From Smittium culicis (taxonomy: Eukaryota > Kickxellomycota > Harpellomycetes > Harpellales > Legeriomycetaceae), in assembly GCA_001970855.1 (NCBI GenBank), contig LSSN01003878.1, forward strand, positions 1-30,313: a stretch of DNA of 30,313 nt, in the 5' to 3' direction. Below are positions 19,114 through 30,180 of this stretch, one piece after another. Positions within the stretch are counted from its first letter, which is position 1. Each line of letters begins with the position of its first letter. Under the pieces are notes generated by a model. That model worked only from the letters and a program-made list of their open reading frames with translations, had not been told where the DNA came from and did no database searches. Both the position numbers and the translations under genes were made by a program.

Positions 19114-20313
19114 ATGGAAGGATACATCGTTGATAAACAATTCGGGTGCTATGATGATACTTGCATGAACAGACACCAAACCAAACAGGAAAAACAAAAA
19201 TTCAGCCTTTGCGAATTTGCTAAATATGCATTCTTTGCAGTTTGGGGCTTGTTTTCCATGTATGCCATCAAGGAAATGTTTTTTAACCAAAATTCGCAGA
19301 CCGTAGATATTCTCTACGCAGTTGGAGAATACCGCGACTATACAGCAACCGAATTCCCGGATTATGTAATAACTCACGATGAGGATCTACCAAGACACAG
19401 AAAAAATAGCAATTACTTGAACAAGCGTGGTAAAACTGAGTACGAGATTACTAACTATTCGATTGATTCTAGCGATATAACGAGAATATTTGTCCACACA
19501 TTACTTGATACCCCTATTGATATTGAATTCGGATTCACTGATGATCAAAAGACTAATGAAATTGGTTTTGAAACTTCAATTTTGCAAAGCAGAGATGAAA
19601 GTTTTAGAGTCCAAGCTGAGTACACACCAAATAACCGCCAAGGAATCACAGTCAGTATTACCCCAGTATCTGATAATGTATCAAAAGATTCAAAGGTTGA
19701 AGGATTTAATAACGCTGGTTCATCAGCATATCTAAAAATTGATCTCCCCAAATCAATCAAGAAACTATCCAATGTAATCATCGACATCACTCACGGAGAC
19801 TTCAGAGGACTAAACCTCTCCCGCAATGTGCTCACCATAAACAATTTTACTTTGATGTCTAAAGACGCTAGCTTCAATTTGGATGGAGTCAACGCCGATC
19901 ATGTAACTATTTCTTCCGATACAAGACCAATCGTTGATACTTTCACCGTCAATGAAAGCCTCGAATTGAGAACTGTAACTGGAGACGTAGTTGCAGTAGC
20001 TGAGTACGCATCATTGGATAAAAACAGATCAGAAAATGACGCCAGCGTAAACGTAACCATTAAATCGAGATCTGGAAACATTCTCTTAATAACTGATGGC
20101 GCCTCGTACTCTGGAAAATTCAGCGCTGTATCTCTAAATGGTAGCACCTCAGTCCAAAGTCCATCAAAAGGAGGTGAATTCGAAGATCTTATCGTCGCAA
20201 ACTTTGGAAGATATGGTAACTTCACATCATTCGAGGAAAACCCTCGAAAAAACACCAGCTCTATGCTATCACTGCATAACAACTCTGGCTCATCAAAAAT
20301 CGTATTCATCTAA
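19114..20313 (+). CDS. Type II membrane protein, paralogue 2 of a tandem pair (unknown function)
   Basis: A 399-residue protein from an ATG in an A-rich start context (aaaaATGG). Residues 1-33 are a polar, Cys-containing cytoplasmic segment (CYDDTC at 12-17, then a Lys/Gln-rich stretch). About 34-53 is a single membrane helix. The rest is the outer beta-step region, aligned with paralogue 1: LKIDLPKSIKKLSNVIIDI, LTINNFTLMSKDASF, GNILLITDGASYSGKF, SLNGSTS. The end is NSGSSKIVFI. Unlike paralogue 1, the outer region carries more charged residues (Asp, Glu, Lys, Arg) and fewer sequons, so the pair has diverged. The N-terminal cytoplasmic parts share little beyond layout. Conservation of the last ten residues suggests the C-terminus closes the solenoid or is a recognition tail. 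No catalytic motif is visible. Confidence 0.82.
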   Translation: MEGYIVDKQFGCYDDTCMNRHQTKQEKQKFSLCEFAKYAFFAVWGLFSMYAIKEMFFNQNSQTVDILYAVGEYRDYTATEFPDYVITHDEDLPRHRKNSNYLNKRGKTEYEITNYSIDSSDITRIFVHTLLDTPIDIEFGFTDDQKTNEIGFETSILQSRDESFRVQAEYTPNNRQGITVSITPVSDNVSKDSKVEGFNNAGSSAYLKIDLPKSIKKLSNVIIDITHGDFRGLNLSRNVLTINNFTLMSKDASFNLDGVNADHVTISSDTRPIVDTFTVNESLELRTVTGDVVAVAEYASLDKNRSENDASVNVTIKSRSGNILLITDGASYSGKFSAVSLNGSTSVQSPSKGGEFEDLIVANFGRYGNFTSFEENPRKNTSSMLSLHNNSGSSKIVFI

Positions 20314-20354
20314 TATTCCAAACTCAAAAAAAATTTTAAAAAAAACTTCAAAGA

Positions 20355-20418
20355 AAACTCCAAAAAAAATCACACTCAAAAAAAACTCCAAAAAAAATCG
20401 CACTCAAAAAAATTCACA
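20355..20418. repeat. 28-bp tandem repeat in the 3' flank of paralogue 2
   Basis: Two nearly identical copies (AACTCC, run of A, TCACACTC or TCGCACTC, run of A) are offset by exactly 28 bases. A degenerate copy lies before them (near 20324-20355) and a partial copy after. They begin some 40 bases after the stop codon and would be in the 3' UTR. Confidence 0.7.
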
Positions 20419-20428
20419 CTCAAAATAA

Positions 20429-23400
20429 AAACATTGCCTGAAAATTATTGTTTTTTTTTCAAAAAATTGTAAAATAGCCTGTATTTTTGTATCATTATTT
20501 TCTTACTCTACTTGTAAATAAAAATTGTTTAAAAATCTCAAAAAAAAATCAACCATTATATAAAAATGTGGCTTTTTTTAACTAGAGTTATCGATTATTT
20601 AACTAATTTATATTAAAAAACTTTTTTCTTTTAATATAAAATGAAATAAAGCCAAAATCATTTATTTTTTATTTATTTAGCAGTTTTAGAATGAACATTT
20701 TCACTTATTTTTTCTTTCTTTTGAATAAATAAGTAGATACAATTAATTTAAAAATTCCACTGCATCTTTATAAAAAAGCAGCCACTTTTTTAGTTGTAAA
20801 ATTTTTTTGATTCTGAGCATATTCAAAGTAAAAATCTATAGATCACAACAATACTCATCCAAAAAAAAATTATAAAATCTCTATTTATAATATCACAAAT
20901 AAAATTATTCGAAAACCACTAAAAAAATGCTTATAAATATATCCCAACTAAATTCTTTTGTAAAATACTACATTTTAATCTTATTCTGGCTGTATTTTCG
21001 TATAAATTGGTGAAAAAATGAATATCAAACTACATCTATAAGTACTAAGAATACATGTAGAAGATTCTTAATTAATAGGTATTATTATAGTACATAGAAT
21101 TACAACAAAAAAATCTTATATACCATTACTAACCAATAAAAAAAATCTTTTCACTAAATAAATAAAAATGCAAACAAGTTTTGTATTAACCCAATATATT
21201 TAATGTTTAAAAAAATTCAGGCTAAAAATATTATACTTGAGCTACGTGCTCTATTCCAGAGCCTCTCAAATCTTCTAAAATGCTTATTCAAATAGCGTGA
21301 TATATTAAGAAATCCATTATTAGCTTGTTTTTTTATTTAAAGATACCTCTAAACAAGAAATATATTAAATCCCGATACATATTTATATTTGCGTAACAAT
21401 TCAATGGAATGTATATATTTTTGGATTTTGGATTTATATTTTTCTTTTATTTATTTTGAAAGGATAAAAGATGGCACTGATGTGGTAAAAGTAACCGTAT
21501 ATACTTTTAAACATGTCTATTATTATTCTAAGCTTGTTTTATTCATCATGAAAACTGATCAAAAACGAGAAACTCATAATTTAAAATCCATATAATTTAC
21601 CTCAAACTACTATGAAATTAAATATGAATTAAAACTGACATCTCGGCTAGTAACTATAAGGCTGAAACTGATTCTTTATTCATTGTAAATGTTAATTGAT
21701 TCACTCATTCAATTCAAAAATTCTTCTTGAAACCAATTAAATTTTTTTTTTACTATTGTCCTAAATATCAACAAAGATAGTAGCTTATATTTGAATTTTT
21801 ATTATAGCATAAACAAATAAATAAAAATGTACGCTGCATTATTATCACAATTTGCTTTATTTCCATTAATGCATAACTACATTTTTGAATAATATCATTA
21901 TGTATCCAATGCTTTTGAATTTCTTTCATTCCTTAAAAAAAAATAGATCCTCGTTTTAGCCATTTTTTAGCCTCTAAAACCACAATATAAAAAATTTTGC
22001 CAAATAGGACCTCGGCTAAAAACTCGATGCTAAATTTTATACACTTACACACCTTCAGGCCATATATTCAAACAATCCAAAAAGCTTTATACATCAAAGA
22101 ATTATTGCGCAATTTTTATAAAGATAAAAGAGTATAATGTAATATAAATATTTTAATATTATAAATTTCTATTCAATAGAAAAGGGGGTAAAACGTATGC
22201 AATCATTATTTTACTTGAGTATATCTATTATAATTTTAAAAAAAAACATTAAAAGCGGATTAGTGAATAGAATGCGAGTTTTTCGAATTATAAGAAATTG
22301 CTTAATAGTCCAAGGAGCTTTATGTGTAATACTCCATAAATAGCTATTGCTTGATAAAATTTACGCTGGTTATTATCTTTTGTATAAGTTCCTATGTATA
22401 TATTATTCGCTCCTGTGTCTTAATAATTCATTAAATATTTCATGGCGCTTTGCTTTCAAGAATAAATTGACTAATAATGTTATATTAAAAAATCTTTTAA
22501 ATTAGCCTTAAAACGGCTAAAGATTTTTTATTGGCCTATGGAAATAACAATATGCGGAGTTCTTATGAAGAGAGCGCTTTTATTCCTATTGAGTTACAGT
22601 GTATGAAATTTTATAATTAGTAAAGATCCAATAAAGAAAATCTAGAATTAATTTTAGCAAATAATACATTTAAAATGAAATAAGTAAATATAAAAACAAA
22701 ATGCCTTTTCTGTTCCGCCAATAATATTACCTGTTTATGAATATTCAAGCCAATAACTTTAAACTGAAACAATGTGCTCTCTTTGTCCAGAATCTCTCGT
22801 AAACTATAAGCTTTAAAAAAACCATTTATTTTCTCCAAACAAACTATTAAAAACTCGCATAAAAAAAAAAGTATGTTAGCTTGTTATTTGGTTAGCTTAT
22901 TTCCCTGCGAATCAAGTTTCGCTTTTTAGTAAGTATAAGATTTTAATGCATGAAGAGAAAATAGAAACGCAAGGAATAACATTATTTTTTTTTGCTCTAG
23001 CTCATAAAAAAAGTTTTATCGATCATACAAATTAAGATTCTTGATACAATTAACCTCACTGGAACGTAACTTATGCTATAGCCAACGTACACACATAAAT
23101 TTTTTAGGTGCAATCACAGTCTTGTAAATAATAAGCATAATCAAACAAAGCTGATATTATATATCTAATAAATAATTATGTGCTTCATGCATTATAAATT
23201 AAAAAATCCCTTTCTTTTACATTCTGCTACAAATTAAAAATAAATATATCATACATTAGAACGTATTGAATTTTCATTTTATAAAATACAAATATAGCTA
23301 GCGGTCTTTTTTTTAACTAAAATATTTTTTTTGCTTATATAAAACCAGAGCAATGGCTTTATCTTTAAAGCGTTTATGATTTAAGCTATAAAAGAAAACA

Positions 23401-23513
23401 ACATTAATATTTACTACATAATTAAATACGAAATCTACAAATCATTATATAAAATTAATTATCTCTTTGATACTAGGAAAAATTAGTAAGCAACACATAG
23501 AGTTTAACTTATT
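20429..23513. other. Long AT-rich intergenic region
   Basis: About 3.1 kb without a supportable gene. The longest frames (68 codons at 21389, 73 on the minus strand at 22617) have AT-driven composition and no motif. Visible structures are a strong foldback at 22486-22530 and a pair of similar words (cctcgttttagcc near 21950 and cctcggctaaaa near 22009). A TATATAAAA word at 23336-23344, 170 bases before the trehalase ATG, is a candidate TATA box. Confidence 0.5.
22486..22530. repeat. Foldback with 16-bp interrupted arms
   Basis: The left arm TAAAAAATCTTT, a short bulge, then TAGCC pairs with GGCTAAAGATTTTTTA (22515-22530) across a 7-base loop. The inner TTAGCC/GGCTAA stem is perfect. There is no gene close enough for an obvious terminator role. 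Confidence 0.55.
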
Positions 23514-26038
23514 ATGGGAGATTCGAGTAAAACCCCGAATGTATACGCCCCTCATGAGGAATACTACAGATCTGAATATAGGAAACATTCAATTGTAGGA
23601 GGGAACTCAGCTGCGGTAATAATAATATTTAAACTGTTAACAGCTATTTTATTGAAAAAAAAATTTTATTTAAAGGCACTTCAGTGATTAAACATCTAGA
23701 AACAATTCTTATTATTTTAATTTGTTTTGATTATGTTTAGAAGCTGTCACTTCACGACGAGCCTTTGATGATAAAAAGAAAAGTTCGATCCAATTCACTA
23801 GGTAAAATTCTAGCCTATTATTTAATACTTTTAGTATAAGATGCTACTCTTTAAAGAGTAAAAATTAAGTATAAAAATTCTCAGATGTTATTAATTGCCA
23901 CCTATTTAACCTTTAAAACTGCCTGGTTGATAAAATTTGCAAATTTGTTAATTTTAGGCGAAACATCTACACCTGACAATACTATTTTGATTGATGTTGA
24001 AAGTACAGAGAAAGAACTTTTGAGAAATGAGGATTTAAGCGGAAACTCTCAAATCACTGTACAGGATATAGGTCCGAAATTAATCAGAGTCCCCACTCTT
24101 CGATCGCAAGGTCATCGAAAAATAGAAATCAGAGGTACTTACATGCTATCTAATCTACTTCAAGAAATAGGCTTGGCCAAAACCTTAGGTAAAAAAAGCA
24201 TTGCAATCAACTTGGACAGACTAAATGAAAGCCCTATTACACGTCTAATAAGAATGATTAGAACTGTTTTTTGGCCTGGATTAACTAGGAGAATGGATGA
24301 ATCAGGAATCGAAAAGATTTGTAATGATCCCAAAAATAGAAATCCAACTAGCTGTAAAAGTAAGACTTTAAATATCTATATCCCTTATGACGATGCTCCT
24401 GCCTTCAAATACTACAACGTAATCTCACAAAGAAGAACAGAATTGAATTTAAACATTATCAAATTACCTAAAGATATAACGCCAGAGTACGTCAAATCCA
24501 TAAATACTGAATTTGGGATTCTGACTCTCTCTGCTAGGATTAATGAAAATTCATGTCCCCAGTCGCCTGAGCGCTCAGAAAATGGTGAATATTCTGATAA
24601 CTATCGCAACACTGCCACCAAAATCGCAAAGGCTATTTTCAACAATCAAAGTTCAATTGATTACATGCCTAAAATTACGAATTCTGAATACGATCCCATA
24701 CCCTTCATTGTTCCTGGCGGCCGCTTTAACGAAATGTATGGTTGGGACTCCTATTTTATCGTGCTGGGAATATTAGAAAACGGGCAATTCGAAATGAGCA
24801 AAGGAATGGTTGAACATTTTATTTACCAGATAAATAATTACGGGAAAATATTAAATGCTAACCGCTCGTATTATTTAACCCGTTCGCAGCCTCCATTTCT
24901 AACAGACATGACATTGCGTATATTTGAACATCTAGACAAAACTCGTGAAAATTTAGATTGGTTAAAAAGAAGCTTCGAAGCTGCAATTAAAGAGTACAAT
25001 GAAGTATGGACCTCGTTCCCTCGCATTGACAAAGAAACTGGTCTTAGTTGCTACCATCCAACCGGAATTGGAATGCCCCCAGAAACAGAGCAGAGCCACT
25101 ACGATCACGTTATAGAACCTTATTCTAAAAAGCTGGGAATTTCAATAGAAGAATACATAGAAAAATATAACTCGGGTGAAATACATGAACCACTACTAGA
25201 TACCTATTTTATTCATGATCGAGCTGTTAGAGAATCAGGCCATGACACTACATATAGACTTGATAAAAAATGCGCGCATTTAGCCACTGTGGATTTAAAT
25301 GCTCTTCTTTATAAATACGAAATTGATATTGCTAAAGTATTAGATACTTACTTCTCAACTCAAGATAGCTATATCATATGTAAACTTACTAACAAACCTG
25401 AAGTTAGCTCAGTTTGGTGTGAACGCGCTAAAAATAGGAAAATCGCAATTTCAAAATATTTGTACAACGAGGATAAAAAATTGTTTTTTGACTATAATGT
25501 AAAGACTAAAAAACAAGAAAATTACGAGTCTGTCACCTGCTTTTATACTCTCTGGAGCGGTTGCGCAACTCCTCAACAAGCCAAAGAATTTATCCCTGTC
25601 GCTCTTAAAAAATTCTGCCATGACGGTGGCTTGGTTTGCGGGACTGAAGAATCTCGAGGGCATATATCACTTGACCGCCCGAATCGTCAATGGGATTACC
25701 CATTTGGATGGGCTCCACACCAAATTCTTGCATGGAAAGGCTTAGTTGATTACGGCGAAACAAAAATAGCAACAATGTTAGCATATCGGTGGTTGTATAT
25801 GATTTTGAAATCTTATACAGAGTTTAACGGCGTTGTTCCCGAAAAGTTTGATGTTGTTAATATCACACATTTATTCGACGTTGAATATGGCAATGTTGGC
25901 ACTGATTTCAAACTAGTTTCGACTGAAGGCTTTGGGTGGATGAACTCATCAATCGAACTTGGATTAAATCTTCTTTCTGATGACCTCAAACGTAGTCTAG
26001 CCTCTTTAGTACACCCTGACAAAATTATAATTAAATAA
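23514..26038 (+). CDS. NTH1: Neutral (regulated) trehalase, GH37, three exons
   Basis: Exons 23514-23615, 23741-23801 and 23958-26038 (introns 125 and 156 bp) give 747 residues, very close to yeast Nth1. It hydrolyses trehalose to two glucoses in the cytosol. The N-terminal regulatory part has two kinase-A-like sites, RKHS (S26) and KRKVRSNS (about 46-53), as expected for PKA and 14-3-3 control. A calcium-binding loop follows: D80-x-S82-x-N84-x-Q86 and D91, ending in IGPK. Catalytic landmarks are signature 1 PGGRFNEMYGWDSY (307-320), the acid D484 in ESGHDTTYR, signature 2 QWDYPFGWAPH (632-642) and base E683 in VPEKFD. The open frame of exon 3 extends back to an ATG at 23885, giving a hydrophobic pseudo-N-terminus. 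That stretch is intron, because splicing at 23957 joins SLG to ETSTPDN in frame and restores the family's N-terminus. Confidence 0.94.
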
Positions 26039-26410
26039 TTCTTTCGCTTAATTCTTTTTTTTTGAACTTTATTTCTAACTATCGATTACCTAAATTATAG
26101 CTACTTCAATAAAACTTATTGATATGAATCTTTACTATTTTTCAGTCAAAAAAATCTCGCATATTGAAGTGAATTTAAATGGATACCTTTTTCTTACCCG
26201 TTTTTTTAGTTTTAATACATATATTTTAAATAATGTTTCTAATAAATTTATTTTGCCATTTTTAGAAAGAGATATTTTGGAGCTTTTTTTATTCGCATTA
26301 TTCCAAATATTATTATTTTTTAGTATTTTATGATAAAAAGGTTTTCATAAAAATAGATATTACCAATATTTGAGCTCAAATAACTTTTTTGATGAATTTA
26401 TTATTAGTTT
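26039..26410. other. AT-rich 3' flank of trehalase
   Basis: No gene seen. A 69-codon frame at 26124 is Phe/Leu/Ile-rich and looks like chance in AT-rich DNA. AATAAA occurs at about 26107 and could be the trehalase polyadenylation signal. Confidence 0.5.
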
Positions 26411-26595
26411 AAGTCTACTAATTGTCAATCTCCTTGAACCAATACCCTGTGGGTAGGGAGCTGCTAGAGCAGCAGAGGGCAATCGGATGGAAAAAAAATT
26501 TTTTTATTTACAATTTTATTATATTAATCTTTAAAATTATTATTAATATCTTGAATAAATGTCCTAACTAAGAAAAAAAAAAAGTCTACTAATTG
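26411..26595. repeat. 14-bp target-site duplication around LINE fragment 1
   Basis: AAGTCTACTAATTG occurs at 26411-26424 and again at 26582-26595, exactly flanking a short insert that ends in an A-run. The first two As of the second copy could belong to the tail, so the duplication is 12-14 bp. Confidence 0.8.
26425..26581 (+). mobile_element. LINE fragment 1: 5'-truncated 3' end with A-rich tail
   Basis: A 157-bp insertion with the hallmarks of target-primed reverse transcription: flanking duplication, deep 5' truncation and an AAG(A)n tail. Its first ~60 bases match the end of LINE fragment 2 (CAATACCC.GTGGGTA, then GGAGCTGCTAGAGC.GC.GAGG) and in frame give NQYPVGRELLEQQRAIG. The rest is an AT-rich 3' UTR. 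It was presumably mobilised by a full-length element elsewhere in the genome. Confidence 0.75.
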
Positions 26596-27130
26596 ACGGC
26601 AAAAAATGCAAATTGGCTGACCTTCAAGCTATGTATCCGGACCTGAAGCTGGGCCTCCAGGACATTGGAAAAATGCGTATGGGCACATTCCGGACTTACC
26701 AGCGCCTGTCGATCATGAAAATCGTCGACCAAAAATTCAAAAATTTTTGCCCCTGCTGCAATTTGTATGTGCCTGAGACGGTCGATCACATACTTCTGAG
26801 CTGCAGCCGGTGGCGAAATCACCGAACAACGACGATCGGTCGATTAACACCGATGCCGATCCGTTCTGACGAAAATTTTTCACTTTATAATTTCAACGAA
26901 GCCCGGTTGGGGCTAGTTGGCAAACTCCTTGGGGGGATTCTAAACAATCTTTAATCCAGCTTCGAGAATACACAGCCGATCAAAATTTTGAGCTGGAAAC
27001 AGCCAAATTTTTGAACGGCATCCGCGTGCCCAGAACACTTATACTGCAAATTATAAGTGATTCACCAGCCCCCTTTAACCAATACCCAGTGGGTATGGAG
27101 CTGCTAGAGCGGCGGAGGGGGGTCGGTTGA
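26596..27130 (+). pseudogene. C-terminal remnant of a LINE reverse-transcriptase ORF, frameshifted
   Basis: The frame opens at the truncation point with no true start; an internal frame runs to a stop at 26952-26954. It contains a CCHC zinc motif: CPCC, then H and C with spacing C-x9-H-x4-C (FCPCCNLYVPETVDHILLSC), followed by RW. This arrangement is typical of the domain after the RT in many non-LTR elements (zf-RVT-like). At a run of six G (26931-26936) the coding sense moves to another frame, which continues SLIQLREYTADQNFELETA and ends with NQYPVGMELLERRRGVG at the stop 27128-27130. So the remnant carries one frameshift besides the truncation. No RT catalytic motif (YADD) is present. Confidence 0.75.
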
Positions 27131-27199
27131 AAAATTATTTATTATTATTTTTTTGTATACTTTTAAATTATGATTAATAAACTCTATAAGAAAAAAAAA
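26596..27199 (+). mobile_element. LINE fragment 2: 3' part of a non-LTR retrotransposon
   Basis: About 604 bp, starting immediately after the second duplication copy and ending in AAG(A)9. The coding part is close to 50% GC in DNA that is otherwise extremely AT-rich, so it differs sharply from the host background. It carries the C-terminal zinc-binding end of a reverse-transcriptase polyprotein (see the pseudogene entry) and a short AT-rich 3' UTR. I saw no duplication of its own on the right side. Fragment 1 may have landed at, or been involved with, its left junction. Confidence 0.75.
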
Positions 27200-30180
27200 T
27201 ACCCTGCGCCAGCTAGGAATTGGATATAATTGTTTTGTGAAAATTTTTATTTTTTTAAATACTTTATTGCATGTTTTATATGCTTATATATTTTTATACA
27301 TAAATTTCTCGAAAAATACATATAATAAGGGTGAGCATAAATTAAGCAACTTGATTCGTTTTTAGAAATGAAACTATCATAAAAATAACAAAAAAAATAT
27401 AAATCTCAAAATATATAAAAGTAATATTTTGTTTTATACAACTTACATGAATAAAATTATTAATATCCCAATAATTAGTGTAAAAGAAATTTTTTTTTTT
27501 TCACAGTGAATTTAATAAACGTGATTTAAAAAGGAATAATGTAGCTAAAAAAAATTACAAAAATTAAAAAATGTTATAAAAATAATTTTTACTAATCTTT
27601 TCCGCAACTCAAACACTATAATTATCAATCTAAAATTTTTCAATGAAAGCTAATTTATTAAAAATTAAAATTGCACTAAGTAGTGTATTTTTGTATATAT
27701 TTTATCTAATTTATAGTCCTTAAAAATATCAATAACTTTAAGCGCGTTGATCCAATGAAAATTATTTATAAATCATCTAGAGTGGCTAGAAAAGCAGAAA
27801 TTATTTTTATTAGAAAAATTTTTCTTTTTTAAAACTCTATTTTATTGATATATTTTGGTTTTTTTAGCTTTTATAAAATTCTTTAAATTGATAGTTACCT
27901 TTGGTTTTAGTATCTTGCTCTATTATATGATAAATTAATAAATAACTTAACACAATATCGACTTTTCCCTTACCTTGACTTTTTCATTTTTATTCTCTAA
28001 TAAACTGCTTTTTTTCAAATTCCAATATTTTTTTAAAGCAGCTCGGTTTTACTTTTAGTATTCAAATACTCTCAATTTTAATGAATGGTTTTATATTTAT
28101 AATTAAAAATAACGAAATTAAAAAATCTAAGTATGTTTATGAAATTTCATTTATTTCTCTTCATAATTTTATTTTTACCTATCATTCATCAAAAATATAT
28201 TGTGATAATAAAGATATGATTAATAGAGTATTTTTAAGATATAGTAGCCTGATTTATAGTCTAATGAGTATTAAATCCATGAAATCAAAATTAATATTAA
28301 AAATTTTGTTAAATAATAAAATGATTATGTGCTACATTTTTTAAACCGATATTATAAAAGAATTCTTTTTAACAAACCTGAAATTTAGAATTTTTATTTT
28401 TACATAAAAATTAATCAAAATAAGAAGATTTTTATTTTATTAATACTATTTCTTGATATTAGAGCTATAAAAATAATACATTTTAACACAATTAATTTTT
28501 AATATTGACTATTTCCAATTCAGAAACATTCTAAAATGTTGAGAAATTAACTTTAGTATTAATTATTTGAATATTTTATTTCAAAAAAAAAAAATTCAAT
28601 TCAATTCAATTCAATATATGCAGAAATTCTAAAAATTAATACATAAATATTCATTTATTTTCATGATTTATATTTTAAATAAATCTATGCATAATATTGG
28701 GCAGATAAATGCTGCTGTAAAGAATAATATTTCGTGGAAAGGATTATTAAATCAATTCATATGGCAAAGAATGTGAGATTAAGTTAAAATCAGGTTAAAT
28801 GATAGGGATAAATTATGCCTATAAGATTTATCCAATAAGAGATATAAGGTATTCGTTATCAAAAAATTGTCTATTTAACGTTATTAATCCGTTATCATGA
28901 CTAATGGCTTATTTTTTAAATATTTTTTGTTTTTTTCTAGCACGATTAATTTTTATTGTTCTCTAAATTTTTTATAAATATATATAATCATTTGTGATGG
29001 GGGGGGGGTAGTTATGTCACTCTCGAATTTACATAGAGATACCTTGATTTATACAAAGTCAAAATTTTGTGATTTATCTTTTAAAATTTTGACATTATGT
29101 TTAATTAGAATTCTCTTCCTTCATAGACGAATTTTTATTTACGTTTTTCAATCTTAAAACCGTATTTATTATGATATTGGTTTTATTAAATTCTAATTTC
29201 ATCAGTATAAATCATAATAAAAAAAGTACTAAAGGTATTATCGATTAACATATTTATTAAATAAAAGAATTGAAAAAAAATTTTATTTATTAAATATTAA
29301 GTTATTCAGCTTATAATCACATAAGCTCGGGTTTTAATCTATTATTTTTCATGTCTCATTAACTCTTTAATCCGCGATTATTTATATTTTATAGGCTTCT
29401 TTTTTATCTAAATTCGATTATAATGGCATGGTTATATAACTGGAAGAGGAAATATTTGTAATTATTCAATTATATATAAAAATTTCAAATTTTCATTTTT
29501 TTTCTTATTTCATTTATAAAATCTTTGAACTCGAGTCTTTGCATCGTTTTATTAAAACCAAATCTTTTTAAAAAAATCTATATTCAGATTTTTTATATTT
29601 TTTAATCAATGAAATCAGAAATAAAATTAGATTATTTATATTCTTAGAAATTAAAATATCAAATTTAATTGGTGTATTCAGAAATAATTTTATTTTCTTT
29701 ATATTTCTAAATTTATACGCTTATTTAAATAAGTAATAAATTAATATAGTGTTTTCAAATAAATTTTTAAATGTTATAATTATATGTGCAAATGGATTTA
29801 TATTTTAATCTCCCTTATGATTCAGATTAATATTAGTCCGAATAAATTCTCAAAAAACTCGATCAGCTTAAAATAAAAATTTTAAAATTTATATTAATCA
29901 ACAATAAATACAATGAAATTTAGTTTTACGCCATCCAAAAATCGCATTAAAAAATAAAATCAATAATAAATCATATTATTGCTGATAAAAACTAAACAAG
30001 ACCAAAAAGAAATCAAATATTTATTTCGGTCAAATGTTATATCACAAGTAAATATTTAATCCTGTAAAAATTTTCTTTTATAATACTCTAGCTAGATATA
30101 GTAAAATATAAAATATTCTTTTTACATAAATATTGAATCATGAATATATTTTTTGTAGGTTTCGATTTTATTATTAATAA
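27200..30180. other. Extremely AT-rich gene-free tail
   Basis: About 3 kb with visibly lower GC than the rest of the window and no convincing gene. An 87-codon frame at 28081-28344 is dominated by Ile, Lys, Asn, Phe and Ser. In DNA this AT-rich, a frame of that length can arise by chance, and no motif supports it. Simple repeats include (TTCAA)n at about 28594-28616 and a G9 run near 28999-29007, the latter unusual in this context. Confidence 0.5.
28594..28616. repeat. (TTCAA)n microsatellite
   Basis: Four to five tandem copies of a 5-base unit (attcaattcaattcaattc) directly after an A-run. Confidence 0.75.

Noticed and set aside
23885..23957. Hydrophobic N-terminus on the large trehalase frame, suggesting a signal anchor
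   Set aside because: The stretch ends at a good TTTTAG acceptor. Splicing from the 61-base exon restores the conserved neutral-trehalase N-terminus in frame, so these codons are intron.
28081..28344. 87-codon frame in the AT-rich tail
   Set aside because: Composition follows base content, there is no motif, and a frame of this size is expected now and then by chance in this much AT-rich DNA.
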